In this document: one piece after another, positions 26,350 to 34,931 of the stretch
How the letters are laid out: the number at the start of each line of letters is the position of its first letter
How positions within the stretch are numbered: the first letter of the stretch is position 1
DNA from: Fimbriiglobus ruber
GTDB taxonomy: Bacteria; Planctomycetota; Planctomycetia; Gemmatales; Gemmataceae
Length of the DNA stretch: 64,000 nucleotides
Assembly (NCBI RefSeq): GCF_002197845.1
Contig: NZ_NIDE01000019.1
Span: 1-64,000 of the forward strand
Direction: 5' to 3'
The notes under the pieces: model-generated
Told to the model about the DNA's origin: nothing
The model's input: only the letters and a program-made list of their open reading frames with translations
The model's database searches: none
Position numbers and translations under genes: made by a program

Positions 26350-26549
26350 GATAGCCCTCGCCTCCTGCTCGAACCGCGTGGTCCGCACCTTATAAGGGTT
26401 TACGCCCCGAAACCAGTATCGTCAAACCGACGCGGGAGTCATGACCCGGGCTCGCCGACGGCGTCGGTCGGCAATTTCCGGGCATGGACCTCGGGCGTGC
26501 CGGAAACTAGAAATGAACGTGTGGCCCGACCGTTCGCCGAGAGTGATTT

Positions 26550-26978
26550 GTGATCAAGACCTTTACACGATCCGGGGTCCGGTTTCAGTACCCCACCAAC
26601 TGGACGATGGACCTGGATGAAGCCGACGGCGCGTGGACGGCCACGTTCCAGAGCCCGGAGACCGCGTTCCTATTAGTCAGCCTGCGCCCGGACGCCGAAA
26701 CGACGGTCCAGGTCGCGGAAGAGGCACTGGCCGCCTTGAAGGTGGAATACGCGGAACTCGAAGCCGAGACGGCCATCGACAATCTGGCTGGTCAACCCGC
26801 CGTCGGGCACGACATCGATTTTTTCACGCTCGACACGGCCGTCGTTTGCTGGACACGGTGCATCGACACTCTTGGCGGACCGCTACTTGTGATGTGTCAA
26901 GTGAGTGAGTTCGACCGCGCTCGCCAGGAACCAGTCCTACGAGCCGTTTGCGCGTCGCTCAAGATAGATGAGGATTAA
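26550..26978 (+). CDS. Small cytoplasmic protein, DcrB/PsbP-like fold suspected
   Basis: The frame starts at a GTG (26550) and gives 142 residues with no signal peptide. It reads KTFTRSGVRFQYPTNWTMDLDEADGAWTATFQSPETAF, a pattern (short beta hairpin, FxYPxxW, acidic turn) seen in DcrB/PsbP-like proteins, and later ends with EPVLRAVCASLKID, the usual terminal helix of that fold. I cannot assign a function. It is divergent from rmlB with 200 bases between the starts and closes at the perfect palindrome that follows. The family link is an inference. Confidence 0.72.
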   Translation: MIKTFTRSGVRFQYPTNWTMDLDEADGAWTATFQSPETAFLLVSLRPDAETTVQVAEEALAALKVEYAELEAETAIDNLAGQPAVGHDIDFFTLDTAVVCWTRCIDTLGGPLLVMCQVSEFDRARQEPVLRAVCASLKIDED

Positions 26979-26985
26979 CAGTAAC

Positions 26986-27023
26986 GGCACGTGAGCGGCG
27001 GGGTACCCCGCCGCTCACGTGCC
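26986..27023. terminator. 38-bp perfect palindrome between convergent genes
   Basis: The arms GGCACGTGAGCGGCGGGG and TACCCCGCC... mirror exactly around GGTACC with no unpaired centre. It lies between the small gene ending at 26978 and the cytochrome biogenesis gene ending at 27076, and probably terminates both. Confidence 0.8.
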
Positions 27024-27075
27024 GATTGGACCTTTCTCCGAGCGGACAATCCTCCCGCCCGCGTTAGCGATCACC

Positions 27076-30000
27076 TCAGACGGTTTCCCGGACTTTCGCA
27101 ACTGGAATCGACTGCCCCCAGATCCACTTCCAAGGCATCAGGCCGAGCGGGATGAACAGGAACAGGTGAAGCGCCCAGGTGATCGTACAACCGAGGGCGA
27201 GCTTGTTGCTAAAGCCGTAGGCATGGAGCCCGACGCCGAGTTGGTTGGTACCGAACCAACTCCAGGTCGTGATCATGTTCCCGACGAGTGCCAACACGGC
27301 GACGCCACGATCCTTGACGAGCCCGCACCAGCGGGCGTGAAGAATCAGTGCGTTCCAGATGACGATCAGAACCGCCCCGTTCTCCTTCGGGTCCCACCCC
27401 CAGAAGCGGCCCCACGACTGGTCGGCCCAGATCCCGCCGAGGACGGTGCCGATGAAGCTCAGCATCGTGGCCAGGCAGATGACGCCGTAGAGAATCTGTC
27501 CGATGACGCGCCCGACGGTCATTGACGGAGCGTAGGAACGGCCTTGGGTGGTTCCCGCCAAGTGGGTCGATAACACGTTGTTGGGGAAAGCCGCAAGGAT
27601 GACGTAGACCAGCCCGATCATTCCCGCAAAGTAAGTTGCAGAATAGCCGAACGTCACGGTCGTGACGTGGGTGGCGAGCCAGAAGTTCGTGTCGAGAACG
27701 GCCTGCATCATTTCGAGTGTGTCCCCACTCTCCGCGAGGTTGTGGGCGATGATGCTGGTGGCCATGCCGATCACTGCGGCCACGTAGCAGCCGACACTGA
27801 TCGGAACGAGGACTTCGACAATCAACCCGACCGCGACGGCCGCGCAGCCGATAAAGACGGCCGACGAATACAGGTTGGTCACGAACACGAGCGGCCTGTC
27901 CATCAAGTACATGCGTGAGAAAAGGGTGAACGCGTGCACCAACAGTGTAAAGAGCAAGACCAGGAAGGCCGACCGACGGAAGCCGTTGGCGAGCGAAATG
28001 TTAAATGCCAGGGTGACCCACGAGGCTAGACAGAGAATGATCGCGAGAATGTAGAGTGCGGTGCAGTGGTAGAACAACCCGGTCTCGTTTAGAAACACCT
28101 CGAACCGGGCGCGGGCGCGATCGACATCCGAAATACCACTCCGCGTTTCGGCCTTGAATTCGGCAAGGGCTGCGTCGAACTTACTTTGATCTCCCGTCCG
28201 GTAGGCGCCGAGTACGCGCTGCCACGCGGCCGCGGCCGGGTCTGCCTTGGCGACGGCTGCCTTTGCCTCTTCGAGCGCCTCGGCCAACACCCGCTTCTGA
28301 TCTTCGGTCCACTCGTCGGGGTTCTGCGGGACGTTCAGGTCTCGCATCTTGGCCCGAAGTTCGGCGAACACGCGCTCGCCTTCCGTCTCGCGGACCGCCG
28401 CCGCCGTCCGCCATTCGCGGCCGTCTTGTGGCGGCAGGACCATCGGTTCGTAACCTTGCCAAATCTTGAGATACGTTTCGATGTGGCGGCGCAATTCGAG
28501 AACCTTAGTTTCGAACAGATCCCGGTCCTTGTCCGGACGAGCGGCGGCTTTCGTCGCCGCATTTTGCAGGTCTTCGGACCGGTCTTTTATTTGGCTCATC
28601 GAATACCGAAGGCCTTCACGTGGCGTCAGCTTCAACAGGTCGAGTACCTGATCATTTTCGATCCGGAAGATCTCGTATTTGGCGGCAACGCCCGGGTCGC
28701 GGGGCGTTCCCGATGCGGAGTCGAAGAACCACTTGATCGCCGGCCGGGTCTTGCCGTAGGTGTCGACGAACTCTTCCCGGCTACTGATGATGCGCATGTC
28801 CACCCGCGCGACGGTGTCGAGCGGTTTCACCCGGCCGCCGTCAACGACCGGAAGACGTGCCGCTTCACCGAGGTTGATCGCGCCGGTCGGCGTGGTCTGA
28901 GCCGCGCTACCGACGAGATACAGAACGGCCATTCCGAGGGAGACCCACGGGAGGGCTTTGATGACGACACTCGTCTGAATGATCGGCCGGAATACTTCCC
29001 CGGCTGTTTCGGAGACCCGTGCGACACCGCCCTTGATCGATCGGAAAGTTTGAAGAACAAACCGGATCAAACCGAGCCCGAAATGGATGATCATCCCGGC
29101 GGCGATCATGGCGCAGGAGATGTACGGGATCCGCCAACCGGGGTTGCGGACGACCTGCAGGATGGTCGTCTTTTCGTCGGGCGTGAAGGACGACTGGAAG
29201 AAGGTTTCCCCGCGGTATCGCAGGGGGCTGTTCATCGAAATCGTGACTTCCCGGTCCTGCCCGCGTTCCGGGTCGATCAGGCGGAGTTCGCTCGAATAGT
29301 TCTTCGCCGTACTCGTGCCGATGTAGCGGTCGAAGCGGAACTTGATGAGGTGAAGGCTGAACGGCTTGTAATGGCGCGTAAACCGAAGTTGGACGCCAAC
29401 GGCCGTGTTCGCGTCGGTCGCGAGCTTTTGGGTCTTCAAGAAATGGGCCGAGAGCAGATACGTCCCGATTTGCTGATCCGTGCCCTTTTTGTAGAAGCGC
29501 ACGTACGCGGACGGAATGTCCATCTTGTTCGAGGTGTCGACGCCCGTGACTTCTTTCTCTTCGACCGCCACGCTCGTCAAGCCGATGCCGGCGGTGGCGG
29601 GATTCGGGCCGGCTTGTTGCGCCCGTTTGTCCGTCGACTCGACCACCTCCGAATTGACCAGATAGCTAACCACTTCCAGGTCGAACGGCAGGTCGTTGTG
29701 CGTAACGTGAGTCTTGCGGGCGAACGCTTGACGGAGCAGGGACGCCGGGACGACTGTCACGTGCTCGGTTTCTGCCTCACCTGGGGTGACGACCGCGAGT
29801 TCAAAGTTCCGCGTATCGAAGGCGTAGTTCATCGACGCGCCTTCGGTCACGTGCATCTGCTGTTCGACCTGGAATTCGCGGGTGATATATTCGCCGACGA
29901 ACAGCAAGAGGAAGCCCGCGTGCAGGATGAAGATCCCGGCCCGCTTCCACGTCAACTTGAAGCGGACGGTGTGGGCGGCGAGCAGGTTGATGAACATCAA

Positions 30001-30339
30001 GCCGCCGAGTAACTTGCCGCCGGGGAGCGGAATCTGAACCCAGTCGGCGACCTTCGCGTCCGCCGGGAATTCAAAGAAGATCTTGCCGAACTCGATCATG
30101 GGTTGAACATCAACCATCACGATCCACGACCAGGACCGGTCGACCACGGTCCAAATCCCGAGCGTTTTCTGCGACAGGGTGCCGAAGAAAACGAGTAACA
30201 TCGCCAGCGCGAACAGCACCACCGTGAGTTGGAGCGAGGCGATCGGCTTCAGGATCACGAACAGGGGGTTCTGTCCCGATCGGGCGGGCCGCGGGCGGGG
30301 GGCGCCGGTGTCCGTCGGGTGGTCGGCTGTCGTACTCAT
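27076..30339 (-). CDS. ccsBA: Fused ResB-CcsA cytochrome c maturation protein
   Basis: The ATG at 30339 has GGAG nine bases upstream. The protein of about 1087 residues joins an N-terminal ResB/CcsB half (membrane helices LQLTVVLFALAMLLVFFGTL and VRFKLTWKRAGIFILHAGFLLLFVGEYI, then a large extracytoplasmic domain) to a C-terminal CcsA half with many helices. The CcsA half carries the haem-handling WWD-type motif WGRFWGWDPKENGA and the following IVIWNALILHARWCG. Between the halves, about residues 500-730, sits an extra soluble domain with helices that lacks clear family resemblance. System II fusions (CcsBA) transport haem and attach it to CxxCH apocytochromes outside the membrane. The likely clients include c-type-like proteins such as the DUF1549 protein at 34932. 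Confidence 0.93.
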   Translation of the reverse strand: MSTTADHPTDTGAPRPRPARSGQNPLFVILKPIASLQLTVVLFALAMLLVFFGTLSQKTLGIWTVVDRSWSWIVMVDVQPMIEFGKIFFEFPADAKVADWVQIPLPGGKLLGGLMFINLLAAHTVRFKLTWKRAGIFILHAGFLLLFVGEYITREFQVEQQMHVTEGASMNYAFDTRNFELAVVTPGEAETEHVTVVPASLLRQAFARKTHVTHNDLPFDLEVVSYLVNSEVVESTDKRAQQAGPNPATAGIGLTSVAVEEKEVTGVDTSNKMDIPSAYVRFYKKGTDQQIGTYLLSAHFLKTQKLATDANTAVGVQLRFTRHYKPFSLHLIKFRFDRYIGTSTAKNYSSELRLIDPERGQDREVTISMNSPLRYRGETFFQSSFTPDEKTTILQVVRNPGWRIPYISCAMIAAGMIIHFGLGLIRFVLQTFRSIKGGVARVSETAGEVFRPIIQTSVVIKALPWVSLGMAVLYLVGSAAQTTPTGAINLGEAARLPVVDGGRVKPLDTVARVDMRIISSREEFVDTYGKTRPAIKWFFDSASGTPRDPGVAAKYEIFRIENDQVLDLLKLTPREGLRYSMSQIKDRSEDLQNAATKAAARPDKDRDLFETKVLELRRHIETYLKIWQGYEPMVLPPQDGREWRTAAAVRETEGERVFAELRAKMRDLNVPQNPDEWTEDQKRVLAEALEEAKAAVAKADPAAAAWQRVLGAYRTGDQSKFDAALAEFKAETRSGISDVDRARARFEVFLNETGLFYHCTALYILAIILCLASWVTLAFNISLANGFRRSAFLVLLFTLLVHAFTLFSRMYLMDRPLVFVTNLYSSAVFIGCAAVAVGLIVEVLVPISVGCYVAAVIGMATSIIAHNLAESGDTLEMMQAVLDTNFWLATHVTTVTFGYSATYFAGMIGLVYVILAAFPNNVLSTHLAGTTQGRSYAPSMTVGRVIGQILYGVICLATMLSFIGTVLGGIWADQSWGRFWGWDPKENGAVLIVIWNALILHARWCGLVKDRGVAVLALVGNMITTWSWFGTNQLGVGLHAYGFSNKLALGCTITWALHLFLFIPLGLMPWKWIWGQSIPVAKVRETV

Positions 30340-30415
30340 ATCCGTCAACTCCGCGCCCGCTGGGGGCGAACTCGAGCGATTGAATCGGTGTGGTGCGGTG
30401 GAAGCGGGTGGGACG

Positions 30416-31027
30416 TTAGCGACCGCCGCCCATCATGGGGCCGCGCATCATCGGGCCGCCGGACGGGCTTTTCGGGCCGGTGAGGCTCACGCGAAGGCCC
30501 TTGACGCCGGCCGTCGTCGTGATCTCGCGCGTCGACTTCGCCGCGTCGGCGGTCGCCCCGACTTGCCCGGCCCAGCGGTTCACGTTCGCGGTGACCCCAC
30601 CGCTGGCCTGAATTAACGTCATCTCCAGCGGCTTGTCGGCCGGGCCGAACTGAACGGTGTCCAGCCGGATCGAGTCCGCCTTGCCCGTCGACTTCCACCC
30701 GGCGGGAAGGTCGTAGACCGGTGGCTTGTCGGGGCCGTTCGGGAAGCGGACCGTGGCCAGGAACTGGTCGAAGGCCGCCTGATATTCGGACAGAACCTCG
30801 GTTTTGCCGGTGGCTTTGAAAAACCAGACGGGTTCCGCCGCTGGGAACATGGCGCCGAGAATCTGGTATTCCCCGCCGGTCGGCGTTTCAACCGAGGGCT
30901 CGGGCAGTTTCTTGACTTCGTACGTCCGGATTTCTTCCTGGGGGCGGCAAGCCGGCGTCAGGAACGCGACCGCCACGACGAGCCAACACGCGGGGCGAAC
31001 GCGCGACCGGGGAGAGCAAACGGTCAT
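30416..31027 (-). CDS. Lipoprotein of unknown function, Met/Gly-rich tail
   Basis: The ATG at 31027 gives MTVCSPRSRVRPACWLVVAVAFLTPAC, a lipoprotein leader with the lipobox LTPAC; 15 upstream codons are unlikely. The mature part (about 175 residues) has a domain with the pattern ILGAMFPAAEPVWFFKATGKTEVL and YDLPAGWKSTG, and LDTVQFGPADKPLEMTLIQASGGVTANVNRWAGQVG, that recalls DcrB-like proteins. The last 15 residues are rich in Gly, Met and Pro (GGPMMRGPMMGGGR). It starts 77 bases upstream of ccsBA on the same strand, so the two are probably one operon; a role in cytochrome assembly is possible but unproven. Confidence 0.82.
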   Translation of the reverse strand: MTVCSPRSRVRPACWLVVAVAFLTPACRPQEEIRTYEVKKLPEPSVETPTGGEYQILGAMFPAAEPVWFFKATGKTEVLSEYQAAFDQFLATVRFPNGPDKPPVYDLPAGWKSTGKADSIRLDTVQFGPADKPLEMTLIQASGGVTANVNRWAGQVGATADAAKSTREITTTAGVKGLRVSLTGPKSPSGGPMMRGPMMGGGR

Positions 31028-31619
31028 GTCAACGGTACTCTGGTCGAAACGAAATTCGTGACCGGCTTTCACAGGCGGGTATTACGTTCATTCTTGGGGC
31101 CGAGTCGGTATGCGTCAAGCGGCGTGCGTTGCCCATCTTCCAGAGTTAACGAAATGGGTCACGCAATCGACGAAGAGATCTTTCGGAGGATGAGGGTTGC
31201 GGGCGAGTGTTGCGAGAAGGGATTCTTTCAGTGCGGACCGTGAACACATGGATGAATTTGCTCGCGGTGTCAACCTTCCCATCGGATCGATCGGTCGCCG
31301 ACACCGATGTCACCCGCGATGTACCGGAAGGGGTGTGAGCTTTGGGCAAGATCCGTAAGCTCGCCCTTCGCTCCGGATTCGCCGTCTTGAGATTTATTCA
31401 GGTTTCGTTCATGTCGTGAGCCGCGAAGTGCCGACGAAAACTCGATTTAGAGAGTGAGTCTGGAATTGACTCATTTTTAGACGATGTGTATCGAGTCGCT
31501 GGTCCGTGTGACTTGCAAGGGCTGTGCCAACCGCCGCACTGCCCTGGTTCAATACGCTCGTCTGAAAGCGCGTCGTGTGGTGATTAGCCGAACCCTCTTT
31601 TTTCGACCCGGGGGCGCTC
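31028..31619. other. Intergenic region, no gene recognised
   Basis: About 590 bases lie between the divergent lipoprotein gene and the proline-rich protein gene. The sequence is less GC-rich than the genes and holds no convincing open frame or hairpin. It probably contains promoters for both flanking genes. Confidence 0.6.
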
Positions 31620-32669
31620 GTGCCAGAATCGTCGTTTCGCCCGACTCTGACCGCGTTAGAAGATCGTAACGTCCCGGCGTCCTTTTGGGCGACCCACTCG
31701 TGGCTCCAATACGGCGGGGTCATTCCTTCTGACCCTTCGGCTCCTCCTCCGCCGCCTCCGCCCCCTCCGCCGCCAGCGTATTGGGCGACACATTCCTGGA
31801 CGCTCGCCCAAGAGCAACTTGCGCAGACAAATTCTGCGACCATTGCAACGCCTTCGAGCCCGCCTGCCACGGCGGTGGTATCGCCGCCCGTCGTTGTCGC
31901 CCCCCCGGTCGTACCGCCCCCGGCGGCAGTTCCGCCCGCGCCGCCTGTCGTTGCCGTTCCGCCCGTTGTTGCGGCCCCCGTTTCGCCGCCCGTCGCGGTT
32001 ACGCCCCCGGTCGTTCCACCTCCGCCGGTTGTCACGCCGCCCGTCGTGCCGCCTCCGCCCGCGGTCGTGGTTCCTCCCCCGGCTCCGGTTTCGCCTCCGG
32101 TCGCCGTGGTGCCGCCGGTTACACCTCCGGCTCCTGTCGTCCCGCCGGTCGTTCCCCCGTCGCCGCCGGTCGCTCCTGCCGCCACGCAAGCGGCTTTGCC
32201 CGCCACCAACGCGCAGGTGCTGGCGTTCGCACAGAGCCACATCGGCCAGATCGCGACGGACCCGGACGGCACCCAGTGCTACGCGCTGGCGGAAGCCGCT
32301 TTGCGGGCGTCCGGGGCCGTACTTCAGACGTCGCTGGGCACGAATGGACCGATTTCCGACCACTACGCATGGGGCCAGCTCGTTTACCAGAAGGATCTGA
32401 CCGGGGGCTACGCAAACGTCGGAACGCTCGCCAGCATCGAACCGGGCGACATCATCCAGTTCGATCAATACAGCGAATCGAGCCCGGACGGCTCGTGGGC
32501 CGTCGCGGCGCACCACACGGCGATCGTCGAATCGGTCAACGCGGCGACCGGCCAGATCACCGTTCTGCAGCAGAACTGGAACAACAACCAGACCACCCAA
32601 GAAGGCGTCTTCAACTTGCAGTCGATGACGGGTGGCGTGGTGTCCGTCTATCAGCCCATCACGGGCTAA
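31620..32669 (+). CDS. Proline-rich exported protein with C-terminal papain-fold (CHAP/NlpC-like) domain
   Basis: The frame starts at a GTG (31620) preceded by GGGGG. The N-terminus has LTALEDRNVPAS (residues 10-21), the LEDR motif shared with the two giant surface proteins here. Two short repeats FWATHSW/YWATHSW flank a run of eleven prolines, and residues 80-190 are a Pro/Val-rich spacer. The C-terminal 155 residues form a compact domain with DGTQCYALAEAAL (Cys), PGDIIQF and AAHHTAIVESVN (His), then QQNWNNN. The Cys-then-His order with GDIIxF is that of CHAP/NlpC-P60-type papain folds, which cut peptidoglycan peptides or amides. Activity is inferred. Anchoring by the LEDR motif suggests a cell-surface location. 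Confidence 0.85.
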   Translation: MPESSFRPTLTALEDRNVPASFWATHSWLQYGGVIPSDPSAPPPPPPPPPPPAYWATHSWTLAQEQLAQTNSATIATPSSPPATAVVSPPVVVAPPVVPPPAAVPPAPPVVAVPPVVAAPVSPPVAVTPPVVPPPPVVTPPVVPPPPAVVVPPPAPVSPPVAVVPPVTPPAPVVPPVVPPSPPVAPAATQAALPATNAQVLAFAQSHIGQIATDPDGTQCYALAEAALRASGAVLQTSLGTNGPISDHYAWGQLVYQKDLTGGYANVGTLASIEPGDIIQFDQYSESSPDGSWAVAAHHTAIVESVNAATGQITVLQQNWNNNQTTQEGVFNLQSMTGGVVSVYQPITG

Positions 32670-32687
32670 ACCCTATTCGCTATGGGC

Positions 32688-32715
32688 GCGGGCTGTGGGC
32701 GACAACCACAGCCGC
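32688..32715 (+). terminator. Hairpin after the proline-rich protein gene
   Basis: GCGGGCTGTGG (32688-32698) pairs with CCACAGCCGC (32706-32715) with one bulged G. It lies 18 bases after the stop codon. Confidence 0.6.
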
Positions 32716-32967
32716 AGTTCGCGTCAGGGGAAATTTCGTCAGAGTGAATATGTTGGAACGTCGCGAAGACAATTCGCGACGAGGACGACCAATCTAAATA
32801 CGCCCGCCAACAAAGCCGGAATCTGCTTGACTCGCGGTCCGGGTCGGACCAGACTCTTATCAGCCCGCCTCGATCCGACAGCCGGGTGACGGTGCCTCGA
32901 ACCTGCCGGCCGCCCCCCACGCCTCGTGCCCTTTTCGGATTACCCTCTCACTTTTCAGGAGTCCGCC

Positions 32968-34260
32968 ATGCTCCAGATCCTCGGCTCCGCCCATCGGTTC
33001 TGCGACGGTTTGTCCCGCCGGAACTTCCTGCAAATCGGCGCGTTCGGCACCGGGTTGACGTTGACCGGCGCGCTGCGGGCCGACGCCGCGGCCAAGAAGG
33101 CGGACGAGTCGGCTCGCCCGTCCCGGCAGTTCAAGTCCGCGATCTTTGTCTACCTGCCCGGCGGCCCGTCGCACATGGATATGTACGACCTCAAGCCGGA
33201 CGCGCCGGCCGAGTTCCGCGGAGAGTTCAAGCCGATCGCGACCAACGTGCCCGGTGTCCAGATTTGCGAACACATGCCGCTCCAGGCCAAGATGTTCGAC
33301 AAGCTCGCTGTGGTCCGGTCGCTGGTTTCGGCCGACGAACACAGCGATTCGCTCGTCATGACCGGGTATCCCGAGCGGGTGAACCGGACGGCCGAACACC
33401 CGTCGTTCGGGGCGGTGGTGTCCAAGATGCGGGGTGACACGGCCGGTGCGATCCCGCCGTACGTCAGCTTGCGAGGCATGTCCCGCGGCACCGAGCCGGG
33501 TTTCCTCGGCGTCGCCCACCGGCCGTTTACCCCGAGCGGCCCCGGCAACGCAAACCTCAAGCTGGCCAACGGCGTGACCGCCGACCGCCTGAGCGACCGA
33601 CGGACCCTCCTCGAATCGTTCGACGACGCCCGCCGCGACGTGGACGCGACCGGGACGATGGCCGGCCTCGACGCCTACACCGACCGGGCTCTCGAAATGG
33701 TGACGAGCGGCGCGGTGCGGACCGCCCTGAATATCGAAAAGGAAGACAAGAACGTCCGCGATAAGTATAAGAGTGTCGAGAATTTCTTGACCGCCCGGCG
33801 GCTGATCGAAGCCGGGGTCGGGTTCGTCACCCTGAGCTATGGCGGGTGGGACACGCACGGCCAGAACTTCACCAGCCTCAAGAAACAGCTCCCGAATCTC
33901 GACCGCGGCATCGCCAACCTCGTCTCGGATCTGCACGAGCGGGGAATGCAAGACGATGTCGTTCTGGTCGTGTGGGGCGAGTTCGGCCGGACGCCGAAGA
34001 TCAATAGCGGCGCGGGCCGCGACCACTGGTCGCCGGCGATGAGCGCGCTGGTCGCGGGCGGCGGGCTCAAGATGGGCCAAGCCGTGGGAGCCACGACTGC
34101 GAAGGGTGAACGCCCGAAGGACCAGGCTTACACCGTTCCCCAACTGATGAGTACGCTCTACCGGGCCATCGGCATCGACCCGAGCATCACCTTCCCGAAT
34201 GGCGCCGGCCGCCCGATGTACGTCCTCGACGACCGCGAGCCGGTTAAGGAATTGGTCTAA
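32968..34260 (+). CDS. DUF1501 protein, Tat-exported
   Basis: The ATG at 32968 has GGAG six bases upstream; an in-frame start 14 codons earlier is less likely. A twin-arginine leader (LSRRNFLQIGAFGTGL) precedes the DUF1501 domain with IFVYLPGGPSHMDMYDLKPDAP, HSDSLVMTGY and the metal-site region GGWDTHGQNF, then VVWGEFGRTPKIN and GRDHW. The order of His and Asp residues is that of an alkaline-phosphatase-type fold, so a hydrolase or sulfatase-like activity is plausible but undemonstrated. It pairs with the DUF1549/DUF1553 gene downstream, a very common planctomycete pairing; here a 375-390-bp structured element lies between them. Length is 430 residues. Confidence 0.94.
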   Translation: MLQILGSAHRFCDGLSRRNFLQIGAFGTGLTLTGALRADAAAKKADESARPSRQFKSAIFVYLPGGPSHMDMYDLKPDAPAEFRGEFKPIATNVPGVQICEHMPLQAKMFDKLAVVRSLVSADEHSDSLVMTGYPERVNRTAEHPSFGAVVSKMRGDTAGAIPPYVSLRGMSRGTEPGFLGVAHRPFTPSGPGNANLKLANGVTADRLSDRRTLLESFDDARRDVDATGTMAGLDAYTDRALEMVTSGAVRTALNIEKEDKNVRDKYKSVENFLTARRLIEAGVGFVTLSYGGWDTHGQNFTSLKKQLPNLDRGIANLVSDLHERGMQDDVVLVVWGEFGRTPKINSGAGRDHWSPAMSALVAGGGLKMGQAVGATTAKGERPKDQAYTVPQLMSTLYRAIGIDPSITFPNGAGRPMYVLDDREPVKELV

Positions 34261-34261
34261 T

Positions 34262-34293
34262 TTGACGTGCGGCGGTCCAGCGCCGCACGCCAA
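34262..34293 (+). terminator. Hairpin directly after the DUF1501 gene
   Basis: TTGACGTGCGGCG (34262-34274) pairs with CGCCGCACGCCAA (34281-34293) with one mismatch and a six-base loop, followed by ATTTTGT. It begins one base after the stop codon and would separate the DUF1501 transcript from the DUF1549 gene. Confidence 0.75.
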
Positions 34294-34368
34294 ATTTTGT
34301 TCCCGCAATGCACTTGCTTCTTTGGTTGCCGGAGGAGCTTGCCCTCTGTCCAGCAATCGAAGGGGTCG

Positions 34369-34755
34369 TCAACAGTCGGGTGTCTGGGGATTTTAGGGAG
34401 GGCGTCTTGGGCTCGGCCCCAAACCCCCGCCGGAGGGGTAGGACCCCTCCGGACCTCCCCACTTGCTCCCGACCCGCGGACTCATCCCAGAGCGGATGAG
34501 TCCGCGGGTCGCTCGCAGGGATCTGGGTTGACTGCGGCGGGAAGAAATCGACTCCTCGCGGGCTAGGAAGACATCGAATCGACTGTTCGCTCGATTCGAG
34601 TTTGAGCAACAAACGGCCCCTGCGAGCGATCAGTGGTCGATCCGCTTTGGGATCGACCACTGATCGGGAGCATGTGGGGAGGTCCGGAGGGGTCCTACCC
34701 CTCCGGCGGGGGTTTGGGGCCGAGCCCCAAGACCTCATCCCACAAAAACCGTCCC
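34369..34755. repeat. Structured intergenic element, copy B
   Basis: This is the second copy of the element at 14361-14735. It has the same order of parts: TTGGG/CCCCAA near 34408, CCGGAGGGG/CCCCTCCGG near 34430, hairpin B1 (34471-34487 with 34494-34510, 17 bp, loop CAGAGC), a divergent centre, hairpin B2 (34628-34643 with 34650-34665, 16 bp, loop GCTTTG), a CCGGAGGGG/CCCCTCCGG hairpin near 34688 and GGGGC/GCCCC near 34717, and it ends in CCCACAAAAACCGTCC like copy A. The B1 stem differs from A1 at many positions, always with matching changes on the other side. It fills the gap between the DUF1501 and DUF1549 genes. Confidence 0.88.
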
Positions 34756-34931
34756 GAGGACCAAGGACTAGGCGCCGGCAGCCGACACCGACAACACGAT
34801 TTTGGTTGCCGTCGGTCTGGATGTCGTTTCTGCAGTAGCGTGTTATAATGTGTTACGTGCCTTCCCGAAGATAGATTTCCTACTCGCGATGCCCGTGCAT
34901 CCCGCCTTCCCCTTTCTCGTCTGGGGAGTTA

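Noticed and set aside
28186-30012. A 608-codon plus-strand frame inside the ccsBA gene
   Set aside because: It is antisense to the transmembrane protein and has no family resemblance or ribosome-binding site.
31409-32272. Minus-strand Gly/Thr-rich frame resembling a repetitive cell-wall protein
   Set aside because: It is the reverse complement of the Pro/Val spacer of the papain-fold candidate; the plus strand has the LEDR motif and a catalytic-like domain.
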